DNA from: Tolypeutes matacus
Taxonomy: Eukaryota > Chordata > Mammalia > Cingulata > Chlamyphoridae
Direction: 5' to 3'
NCBI GenBank assembly: GCA_026826555.1
Contig: JAKSZT010054307.1
Span: 812,140 to 876,139 of the forward strand
DNA: 64,000 nt
Shown here: in pieces, positions 55,445-64,000 of the stretch
Layout of the letters: each line of letters opens with the position of its first letter
Numbering within the stretch: the stretch's first letter is position 1
Notes under the pieces: generated by a model
Told to the model about the DNA's origin: nothing
The model's database searches: none
What the model saw: only the letters and a program-made list of their open reading frames with translations
Program-made: the position numbers and the translations under genes

Positions 55445-57010
55445 TAGGTTCACATACTCAAATTGTTCAAAACATATTTAAGTTTTTTTAAAAAACTGAA
55501 TTGAGTATAAAATATTTTCATTAATATTTACACTGACAATATTGGTTCAGCTTTCGGAATTGATTTTACTTTGAAGTAAAAGCATATCACTTTCGAAAAT
55601 ATATCTGTTCTAATTGAAGTAAACTCATTATTATTAACAATGAATCCAAAGGAGTATTGCTTAAATTGAAAATCCATACTAAATTTGTCAATCTCCACAA
55701 AACATTCTTCAAGTTTTTCTTGAAGTTTTTGCAGTTAATTTACATACAACTCTTTATAACAGGTAAAATCTTCTTTATTCATGTTAGAAAAATTGTGCAA
55801 AATTGTAATTATTGCTTTGTATTGTAAAGAAATTCAATTTCAACATAAATTGTGATGCCTCTATTGCTAGTTTTCAGTAAGCTTTTCCTGTCTTCAAACT
55901 TCTAATTTAATTCATTCATTGCAGTGTGATATCAATGAGAAAATGTAAAGTAAACAAAAATCATGCAGGGATCTTTCGTGTTTGATTCTTGAATATTGGC
56001 AAGCAAATATCTTACATTGCAGTTAACAATAGAGTAAATCTTTGAAAACTCTTCCATGACTCAAGTAACAAACAAAGAACACAAGATAATTAACTTCATT
56101 GTATTTTGTTTCTTTGACAGTTCCATATACTGGCAATGACTCATAGCATTTGATTGTATTACTGAACAATTTTAACTGTATACATGGCACCTCATAGAGT
56201 CTGGTTCAGAAAATGAATAAAAACATTTTCAACCTGTATCATCTACTTAAAAAGCAATAAGGAAAACAGACTCTTGTAAATATCCAATAAATCCAGATTT
56301 TTTTTTTAAAGATTTTTTAAAATTTATTTATTCATTTATCCCCCCCTTGCTGCTTGTGCTCGCTGGGTCAGCTAACCACGCCGTGCAGGCGGCCTTGCCT
56401 TCACCAGGAGGCCCTGGGAACCGAACCCGGGGCCTCCCATATGGTAAACGGGAGCCCTACTGATTGAGCCACAGCCGCTTCCCTAAATCCAGATTTTTGA
56501 CCTAACATAGCCAAAGCACTATTTGTTGTTATAGAAACAAATGTTCTCATATCTAGCTGAAATTCTTTTTTTGGATGTAAACGATTTAAAAATACCTATG
56601 CTGTGATTTTTAGGCTTTGAACTGACGGCATTTTTTGTAAATTTGAATTTCTTTGAGTCAAAATGAACAAAAATTATTAATTAGGCAGTGTCTTATATTG
56701 CATAGCTCATTTAAAGCAGAAGACAAATACATGCATTTTTCAAATTCTACATCAATTGATATTTGATATTGTTAGAAAGGTCTTGAATGCTACAAACAAT
56801 TTTTTGGTGGCTCGGCTTAAATGAAGATCTTGCATTCTTCGTAAAATATTTTTAGTTTTTTTTTTTCTCATAATTGTTAAAACAACTTCCTATAACTGAA
56901 ATATTACTTTCTTTTGCCACATCTCTATCTAAAATTGTCATTCATTTTTTTTTCTACAAGAATCCAAGGTATTTTATAATGGGCCAAAGTTAGGAGCCCA
57001 TTTTTCTCTT
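55445..57010 (-). mobile_element. hAT DNA transposon relic, copy 2
   Basis: The reverse strand carries the C-terminal part of a hAT transposase with a phrase near 55740-55670 (LQKLQEKLEECFVEIDKFSM) that follows the L..L.EEF..RF.D pattern of GTF2IRD2/ZBED-like hAT proteins, followed by an F.V.NNNEF-like end. Upstream parts run to 57010 but are full of stops. Matching segments to copy 1 include 'gattttactttgaagtaaaa', 'caaatatcttacattgcag' region words, and 'cagatttttgacctaacata'. A DAS SINE splits it at 56303-56484. The hAT right terminus may be at 57500-57592. Confidence 0.65.
56303..56484 (-). mobile_element. DAS-type SINE
   Basis: Flanked by an exact 14-base duplication, aaatccagattttt (56289-56302 and 56485-56498). 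The reverse strand has a tRNA-like head 'gcggctgtggctcaatcagt', B box 'gggttcggttccc' and an A-rich tail. One of the best preserved and therefore younger SINEs here. Confidence 0.92.
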
Positions 57011-57499
57011 TATTGTGCTAGTCCTAGTCCTAGCTTCTGCATTTCAGTTCAATTCTACATCAATAGTATGTCTTCATTTTAAATTTTAAAATTTGTCTGT
57101 TTTTATTTTCTTAAAGCTACAAAGGTAATTCATTTATATCATAATTAAAATAAGTATTTAATTATCAATTATGATTTACATAAGCATCACAGCATGTAAC
57201 TCATACTATCTGCATAAATTATTCAAATGAATGCATTATAATGTTACATTGATGCAGAGAAAAAGTCATTCCAATTGAGTCAATCCTTTGACACTGACTA
57301 GATCAGTGGTGCCTTTCAATGTAATATTAGAAACAGTACACATGCCTGACACAAGCAGGACAATACAGCAGTGACATTTTAGGCTGTGCAATGGTTATAT
57401 TGTGAAGTGTATAATAAACTATAAAGGGTTTAAGCGTAAATATTTTCCACTGTGTCAGTTTTTAAATTTCCATTTAAAGTAACTAAAATTATATAAAAT
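57011..57499. other. Unassigned AT-rich sequence
   Basis: No gene. Possibly internal hAT sequence too diverged to recognise. Confidence 0.3.
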
Positions 57500-57592
57500 T
57501 AAAAATTCAATTCCTTATTCATACTAGCCACATTTCGACTGCTGAATAGCCACTTGTGGCCATTGACTACAATATTGGATTCCACTGGTATA
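57500..57592. mobile_element. hAT terminus
   Basis: 'ctagccacatttcgactgct', 'gaatagccacttgtggccat' and 'caatattggattccactg' match the end of a common mammalian hAT MITE family whose other end resembles 50946-51250. It probably belongs to hAT copy 2. Confidence 0.55.
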
Positions 57593-57659
57593 TAAATAGT
57601 TTATATCCTGTGTACCTGTTAATAATAATCCCCAATAAACATTCAAAACTTTGTTTGAA

Positions 57660-58130
57660 AACATGGTTTTGGGGATCAAATCATGTCCCCCATAAAAGAT
57701 ATGTTCAAGTCTTAACCCACGTTCCTCTGAGTGTGAGCCATTTGTAACAGGACCTTTAGGAGTTGATATTATTAATTAAGGTGTGGGCTCATTTGTGAAT
57801 CTTCAAAGATCCTATTTAAATGAGGTCAAACTGAATCAGCATGGGCCTTAATGCACATGACTGAAATCGTTATAAGCCGAGGAAATTTGGGTGCAGTCAG
57901 TCAGAAAAAGTTAGTGGCAGTGGAAATCAGAGGAGCAGACACAAGGAGAAACAGATGGCCGTGGTGGAGGATTACTGGGATTGCTGGAACACTGAAGAAT
58001 CCGGGAGAAAACAAGTCCTGCCTGTACCTTAATATTGGACTTCTAATCTCCAAAGTTTTGAGACAATAAATTCATGTTGTTAGGCCAACTCTTGTGTGGT
58101 GTTTGGCATAGCAGCCCTGGAAAACTCACA
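57660..58130 (+). mobile_element. MaLR/MLT1-like LTR
   Basis: Order of phrases: 'gggatcaaatcatgtccccc', 'cacgttcctctgagtgtgag', 'taatattggacttctaatct', 'gacaataaattcatgttgtt', 'ggcatagcagccctggaaaa'. A single LTR without internal sequence. Confidence 0.65.
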
Positions 58131-58440
58131 TTGTTTTAATGACAGTACAACATTTAATTGTATTAAAATACCATAATTTATTTACCCATTCCTATTTGTT
58201 TGACACCTGGGCTTTTATTTTTGTTTTGCCATTTTAAATAATTTTTGATGAACAACCTCAGCAAATATAAAAAAATAAAAAAGATTGAATCCTTGATAAT
58301 TTCTTTAGGTTCAATTCCTAGGAGTATTATAATAGACGCCAAGGGTAGAATTTTTTTTTACATACTTGACACAGATTGTGTAATTCTTTAACAGCAATAG
58401 ATGCTAATTACATGTCCACCAGGAGTATATAGGGATCCAT
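58131..58440 (-). mobile_element. L1 ORF2 3'-part fragment
   Basis: Antisense L1: 'taccataatttatttaccca', 'ggttcaattcctaggagtat' and 'catgtccaccaggagtata' match the reverse of the ORF2 end region. Confidence 0.6.
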
Positions 58441-58690
58441 TATATAACTCTGTTATGAAATGTCTTTGTTCTGAAACCCTTTATATTGCCCCTCATTTTC
58501 CCACTTCTTTGCAGAGTGCTATCATCATTCTCTGGACTACCACCACCAGAGACAATCTGTCCTGTCTGTAAGTTCCAATAAAGCTTATGCCTGACACTGT
58601 GCCAACTGTGTCCTTTGGTCTTACAGCTGCTCCAGCCTGTGCACTTTGGGAGTTGGGTTGGAACAAGTATTAAGATAATATTTTATATAA
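58441..58690 (+). mobile_element. Possible ERV-type LTR fragment
   Basis: A TATA-like 'ccctttatattgcccctc', an AATAAAG near 58578 in 'gttccaataaagcttatgcc', and a downstream part 'tgtgtcctttggtcttacag' look like the R and U5 of a gammaretrovirus-like LTR. Ends and target duplication are not resolved. Confidence 0.45.
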
Positions 58691-59115
58691 AAAGTCAATT
58701 TTACTTTTTGGCTTATTATATTGAAAATGTTTTCTATAATATTATAGGATCTTCCTAAGTATAATATTTAAAGACTGCAAAATATCTACCATATGGATGT
58801 CCAATACTTTATTTAATAATTAACCAGTTGTCAATATTTGGATTGCCATTTAATTTATCTAAGAATGAAAAAAATGTGTGGAATGCTATTGCATCCTAAC
58901 TTTTAAAATAATCGATTTTAACTCATGCTCATATGAAACAGATTTATTAAGGACATTAATTTCAGTTGAACCAAAGAAAAGTGATGTTACACTGGATACT
59001 AATATGCTCAGGTCCTCCCTGCATTTGAAATCTCCAAGTACTTGATTCTAGTGAAATGTGCACACTGGGACTGGGGCCCTTGGTATCTTGGTCATGTAGT
59101 TATTATTCTACATTA
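58691..59115. other. Unassigned intergenic sequence
   Basis: AT-rich DNA without a recognised feature. Confidence 0.35.
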
Positions 59116-59128
59116 AAAATGTGTTGAC

Positions 59129-60477
59129 TGGTTCTAATGTGTCCCCCAAGTGCAGGGGCAATGACTGGCGAAGGAGGGTGATCCATTGATGGGCCCTTGA
59201 TATTGACGAGTATGCTTATGAGCCTTTGCTCTTGAAACTGAAACTTAGCCTAGTGTTGTGGAGTGCCTAAAAGTGGCCTCCTGAGAGCCTCCTTGTTGCT
59301 CAAATGTGGCTTTCTCTAAGCCAAACTCAGCATATAAATGCATTACCTTCCCCCCTAGCATGGGACACGACTCCTGGGGATGAGCCTCCCTGGCACCGAG
59401 GGATTACTACCAAGCACCAACTAGCAATGCAACTGTAAAAAGACCTCAGATAAAAGGGGAAAAGGTAAAGACAAATGAGTTTATATGGCTAAGAGACTTC
59501 AAAGTGAGTGGGAGGTCATCCCAGAGGTAATGCTTATGCACATCTCAGCAGGATCTCATAGACTGCCAAAGTGGATACCACCTCAAATAGGGAGCCTCCT
59601 GAGGGCTCTGGAGATACCCAGGTCCTATGGTCAGGGCAGATAGCTCCGGAGTTTGGTGCCTTGCCAGTGGGCCCTACTTTGGAGTTTGTGCTCCTGAGAG
59701 GGACATGGCTCATCTGTCCCTTCTATTTAAACCTGTACTTGGTTCTGGAGTTTGTAGATGTACATCCAAGAGACTGGAGTCTTTGGGCTGTCCATGTGCC
59801 AGCTGGGCCCAGAACCTCAACGGAGTTGCAACACCTACTCTCCAGTTCATTGAACTCACCCAGGACAACTAACAAGGAGGTGAGGATTGACAACCACCAT
59901 ACTAAGGAAATGAGAGAACCAACAACTGCAAGCAAGAGAGTCCCATCCATCGGCTGGGAAGCCTCCTCTCAATTAGAGATGGAGTGGACATCACCATCCC
60001 AGAATCCTCAGGATTGGGGAATGAACTATGCACTAGAGTGGACTTACTGGTATTCTACTATAGACATATTGTGATTCTGCATTGGAAGAAATTACAACAT
60101 TGATGTGGAGGCTCTGGGGACAGGGAGAGGGAAAAACATTTGTAATACAGGGGCTTTTTCAGGACTTGGGAATTGTCCTGAATGACATTGCAATGACAGA
60201 TATAGGCCATTTTATATCTTCACATAACATGCAGAACTGTGTGGGAGAGAGTGTACACTACAACGTGATCTATGGTCCATGCTCAGTGGTAAAGCCCCAG
60301 GATGTGTTTATCAATTGCAATGAATGTGCCACACTAATGAAGGATATTTATGTGGGAGGGTGTGGGAGGTATGGGGAGTGGGGCATATGGGAATTCCGAT
60401 ATTTTTTGTGTAATATTTATGTAATCTAAATATCTTTTATTATATATATATATATATAATTAAAAAAACAAACAAAC
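59129..60477 (+). mobile_element. 5'-truncated L1, long 3' untranslated tail
   Basis: Exact 13-base target-site duplication aaaatgtgttgac (59116-59128 and 60478-60490). The 1.35-kb body is the longest copy in the window of an L1 3' end that recurs at 5425, 30795, 39147, 44610 and 52253. The last 250 bases follow the known L1 tail order ('caattgcaatgaatgtgcca', 'gtatggggagtggggcatat', 'aatatttatgtaatctaaat'), then a (TA)n run and an A-rich end. The 167-codon frame at 59571-60074 is chance within this repeat. Confidence 0.85.
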
Positions 60478-60492
60478 AAAATGTGTTGACCA

Positions 60493-60922
60493 GAAAGCAG
60501 ATATGGCTCAAGTGATTGGGCCCCCATCTACCATTTAGGAGGTCCAGGGTTCAATTCCCAGGGCCTACTGGTGTAAAGCAAGCTGGCCCGTGGAGCGAGC
60601 TGGCCTGAGCTGAGACCTCACCCTCATGGAGTGCTGGGCCGCACAGAGTGCTGACCCGTGAGAAGAGCTGGCGCAGTAAGATGACGCAACAAAAAGAGAC
60701 ACAGAAGAGAGACAATGAGAGACCCAACAGATCAAGGACCTTAGGTGGCACGGGAGATCGAGTGCCTCTCTCCACTCTGGAAGGTTCCAGGATCAGTTCC
60801 CAGTGCCGCCTAAAGAGAAGACAAGCAGACACAGAAGAATACACAGAGAGTAGAAAGTGAGTGCAAAACAATGGGGGTGGAGTGGGGATAACTAAATAAA
60901 TCTTAAAAAAAAAAAAAAAAAA
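60493..60922 (+). mobile_element. DAS-type SINE, dimeric form
   Basis: Head 'agcagatatggctcaagtga' and 'agggttcaattccc' B box, then a second tRNA-like unit ('ttaggtggcacgggagatcg', 'ccaggatcagttcccagt') and an 18-base A tail. Flanked by an exact 10-base duplication gtgttgacca (60483-60492 and 60923-60932). Its first flank overlaps the L1's right target-site copy, so the SINE arrived after the L1. Confidence 0.92.
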
Positions 60923-60932
60923 GTGTTGACCA

Positions 60933-61177
60933 ACAGTTTATAAAACTGCTTTTAGCAAGTGCAATATTTAAAGACATAAGTAATTTGAGTGTAATACGGT
61001 TTTAAAACAGAGCTATAGGGTGTTTTCTCTACAAACAACTTCTGCTTCTCCTCCTATACCTTATTAGTTTTATTTTTGCCTCCTTTAACCCTCTTTGCCT
61101 CCAATGTTGTGGTGTAGATCTATCTTTTGTATAATCACTTGGCTAGAAGGGAAATGGAAATGATCCAGCACAAAGTC
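60933..61177. other. Unassigned spacer
   Basis: No recognised feature. Confidence 0.4.
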
Positions 61178-61300
61178 CTCCTTTTATAAATGAGGTAACT
61201 AAGACTTGAAAAATTGAGGGGACCCATTCAACATCATCCAGCCAGCTAATCCATAGCTGATTTGGAACTAGCATATCTTCTAAAATACTATGCTCCCTCA
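61178..61300 (-). repeat. MIR SINE fragment
   Basis: Reverse MIR: 'tataaatgaggtaactaaga', 'acatcatccagccagctaat', 'gctgatttggaacta'. Confidence 0.65.
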
Positions 61301-61349
61301 TTAAGGTGGAAAACTGAAAGTTACCTGAAAATGCATTTCCTCTGGAAGG

Positions 61350-61780
61350 CTGCCCAAAAAATTTACCATAAGTAGTATGGCTTAAAACAAAAGAAATTTA
61401 TTATGTCACACTTCTGGAGGCTAGAAGTCCCAAAGCAAGGTCATGCTCCCTCTGAAAGCTCCAAAGGAGAAACTGCCCCATGCATTTGTCCTAACTTCTG
61501 GTGTTTGCTGGCAATCCTTGGTGTTCCTTAGATTGTGGCAGCGTAATTTCCATTTTTGCTTCTGACTTCACATGGCCTTCTCTGTGTGCATGTGACTGTG
61601 TTTCTAGGTGTCTTTCTTATAGGACCCTGGTCATAAGATTTAGGGCTCAACTTAACCAATATGACTTTATCTTAATTAAAGTAACCATATCTGAAAAGAC
61701 TCTATTTCCAAATAAGTTCACATTCTGAAGTTCCAGGTGGTCATGAATTTTGGAGGGACACTATTCACCCTAGTACAGAG
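61350..61780 (-). mobile_element. MaLR-like LTR
   Basis: On the reverse strand: 'gggtgaatagtgtccctcca', 'gaacttatttggaaatagag', 'gaaggccatgtgaagtcaga', 'gggacttctagcctccagaa', 'ataataaatttcttttgttt'. A complete-looking old LTR, single copy. The 75-codon frame at 61501-61728 is chance. Confidence 0.75.
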
Positions 61781-62629
61781 GGCAAACTTTGGGCTTTGAT
61801 TTAAAAATTGTTTTGAAACTACAAATGCAAAGACAGGAACAAGACAGCACAAGGACAAGAACATAAGCCTGACTCAAGCTACCCAGCCACTGTGAGCTGC
61901 CCTTCAGCGAGGAGTGGAAGGAGGAATCCTGAACCCTGCCCTTCCAAATGACCTCAGTTGGGACCATTTTGGTTATCATGAATGTTTTAATCACTTTGCC
62001 CTCCTCAGAGATCTTCCTGTGCTACAAACATGCAAGGGTTTTGGATCTTTGTCAGGCCATAAAAACTTGTACATCTCCTCCCTTCTTCCTAGATCAACTT
62101 TCTTTATATTTTCAGAACTCAATGGTATCCCTTAAGTGTTTCTTTCCCAAACAGAGGAGATCTTTGCCAAGGCAACTTTTTCTCTATCATTTCTCACATA
62201 AATAACTGGAACTTTTAAATGACATATTATCTTACTGCCAAATTAAATAAAAGAAAAACAAAAGGGAAAATATTAGGTTCTGCTTTTCTGGGCACCCAAA
62301 TACACAAGTCAATACATGTTTAAAAACAAAATATCTCTGACTTTTCCAGTGTGACTCAATGCCAATATCATGCTTTGCACAAACCACTTTAAATATCTGT
62401 GGGAGGAAAGAAATACTCATAGAGAGGAGAAAGGAAAGAAGGAAGGAGAAAGTATTTAAGCTATAGAAAGAGAAGGGTAAAGAACCAAGCATAATTGAAA
62501 GCTTACCATATGTTGGACATTTGACTTACATGCTTATTTTATCCTAACAAATAAAATAGAAACCCCATTTGTATTTTGCCCTTGAAGGAGTGTATATGCT
62601 GCTAAGGGGTCATGGAGAGCGATTCAATT
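61781..62629. other. Unassigned intergenic sequence
   Basis: Open frames at 61914-62135, 61948-62205 and 62232-62492 overlap in different frames or strands and lack domains. Confidence 0.4.
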
Positions 62630-63340
62630 CAAACTGCTGTTTACAGTTGTCCTATCATCACTACCATATTTTATTTGGATTACTGTAACAGCTTCCTCAG
62701 AGATTGCCTTACTTCCACTCTTGTTCCCTTCAAAATAGTCACTATCCCATGGCCGGAGTCTTTTAAAACTCTATATCAGATTGTGGCACTCCCCCTGCAT
62801 AAGTCATTCTGGTGGCTTCCCTTCATACTTAGACTAAATTTCAAATACCTTTCCCATGTCTACAAAGCCCTGCCTGTCCTGGTGTGTACCTGCATTGCCA
62901 GCCTCACACCTATCACTCTCTCTCTCTCACTTCCTACTTTCCAGCCACACTGGCTACCCTGTTCCTCAAGAATACAAAGCCTGAACCGAGCTTTGGACCT
63001 TTGCCGTTGCTATTTCCCCTGCCTGCAACTCTCTTTCCTCTAGATCAAGAGAAGGCAAATCCAATCCCTACCTGGTATTGTAAATAAATTTTATTGGTGC
63101 ACAGTCACTTCATAAACTAGTCATCTGTGTCTCCTTTCACACGCACAATGCAAAACAATAACAGAATTGAGTAGTTGAGACTGAGATTCATGGGCCACCT
63201 CTTTCCATATAAGGCATTCCTAATCTTTTCCAAAGTCCCTTCTCTGATGCTCTGTCAATAGGGGTTCTCTCTTCCTCCTACTTCCTCTTCCCACTCCTCC
63301 CTAAAATCTTGCCTCACTGGCCCCTTTCTCCCTCTCCAGG
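62630..63340 (+). repeat. L2 LINE 3' region, interrupted by a hAT fragment
   Basis: Clear L2 order: 'tggattactgtaacagcttc', 'ttccactcttgttcccttca', 'gattgtggcactccccctgc', 'aagccctgcctgtcctggtg', 'tggacctttgccgttgctat', and after an insert 'aaggcattcctaatcttttc'. The 143-codon frame at 62612-63043 is translated L2, not a gene. Confidence 0.8.
63045..63205 (+). mobile_element. hAT-type MITE fragment within L2
   Basis: 'ggtattgtaaataaatttta', 'ttggtgcacagtcacttcat', 'aacagaattgagtagttgag' and 'attcatgggcca' match the middle of a common mammalian hAT MITE. Its right end is missing. Confidence 0.6.
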
Positions 63341-64000
63341 ATTCTGACTTGTTAAAATTCCTCAGGACGGAACAATTTAATTGCCAAATTGTGCTACTTA
63401 AGCATTTCCTTAGGGTCTCATATTCCAAAGAAAGTCATTTCTTTTGAATAAATACAAAGTTTCTCTAAGAGGAATTTTGGAGAATATGATTTTTTTCATT
63501 TCATTACACAACATAAATAGGATACATTTTAAAAGTAATGGTTTTCAATGCTAAGAAATTTGGTAAACATAATAAGGAGCTTTATCCAGACCCAAATCTC
63601 CTTAGCTTACTATAGCCACCCTCTAGCCACACTTTGATTGATTTAGCCTACCTGCAACTTTCATCTTCATTTCTAATTCTTAATTTCCATATGGTAGGCT
63701 CCACCATATTTTATATTACCAGGACAGTCCATCAATATAAGGACAAAGGCCAAGTCAGATTTTTTTCACCTAAAACTCCTTAATAATCTCCTCCTGAGTA
63801 CAGATTTCTTGATTTAAGATCACAAATAGGTCATAGTTCATTTATTATACATGAGCTAATCCTTGTTGGCTCATATTATTAACTCTTCCCAGCTCTTCCA
63901 ATTCTCTGAAATTTACTGCTAGTGTGCCCTACCCCCTCTCAGAGATCATGGTTTCATATAAATATAACTAATATAATATTTAGTATTGTATTACCTTAAG
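63341..64000. other. Unassigned end of window
   Basis: AT-rich DNA with no gene or named repeat. Confidence 0.4.

Noticed and set aside
59571..60074. 167-codon open frame
   Set aside because: Lies entirely within the L1 3' untranslated tail; the same repeat at 5425-6074 and 52253-52795 does not keep the frame.
60493..60600. tRNA gene
   Set aside because: A-box and B-box words are those of a tRNA-derived SINE head; the sequence does not fold into a full tRNA and is followed by SINE body and an A tail. The same applies at 11622, 47703 and 56484.
62612..63043. 143-codon open frame
   Set aside because: It is translated L2 repeat sequence.

Overview
This window looks like mammalian nuclear DNA from a xenarthran, most likely an armadillo (Dasypus-like). 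The evidence is several tRNA-headed SINEs of the xenarthran DAS type, each starting with a motif like 'gatgtggctcaagtgattg' and carrying a B box, together with mammalian MIR, L2, L1M/L1ME, HAL1, MaLR, hAT and Tigger relics. Bacterial-style features (operons, CRISPR, ribosome-binding sites) are absent, as expected. Family names for repeats come from recognising motifs by eye, not from a database search.

Only two genes look functional. They are single-exon class II olfactory receptors of the OR10J subfamily on the + strand: an OR10J4-like receptor at 19680-20615 and an OR10J1-like receptor at 28472-29401. A third, OR10J3-like receptor at about 1306-2279 on the - strand is a pseudogene with in-frame stops and frameshifts. 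The first 200 bases hold the 5' part of a processed ATP5MF pseudogene (mitochondrial ATP synthase subunit f) that runs off the window edge. The human genes of these names lie in one olfactory receptor cluster, so the window is probably the xenarthran counterpart of that cluster. Both intact receptors have a candidate 3' splice site exactly 16 bases before the ATG, the usual layout of a non-coding 5' exon spliced onto a one-exon coding region.

Layout: 1-3.4 kb, ATP5MF pseudogene, LTR, receptor pseudogene and LTR. 3.4-11 kb, little that can be named apart from L1/HAL1 pieces and one hAT MITE. 11-15.6 kb, a decayed L1M with a younger L1 tail and SINE nested in it. 15.6-19.5 kb, mostly unassigned. 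19.5-29.6 kb, the two receptors separated by MIR, L2 and a solo LTR. 30.5-31.9 kb, an L1 insertion that appears to carry a 3' transduction. 35.1-35.9 kb, a Tigger (pogo) transposon. 36.1-39.1 kb, a three-level nest: an LTR interrupted by a complete two-LTR MaLR, one LTR of which is interrupted by a hAT MITE. 40.2-48.6 kb, a near-complete L1M relic followed by a near-complete HAL1. 48.6-57.6 kb, L1 tails and two copies of a decayed hAT transposase gene, with a 400-base assembly gap. 57.6-64 kb, LTRs, a 1.35-kb L1 tail with a SINE placed exactly at its target-site duplication, and L2.

I found no undescribed biological system. The strongest observations are insertion histories that can be read directly from duplications: the MaLR nest, the candidate L1 3' transduction, and the chained target-site duplications at 59.1-60.9 kb.
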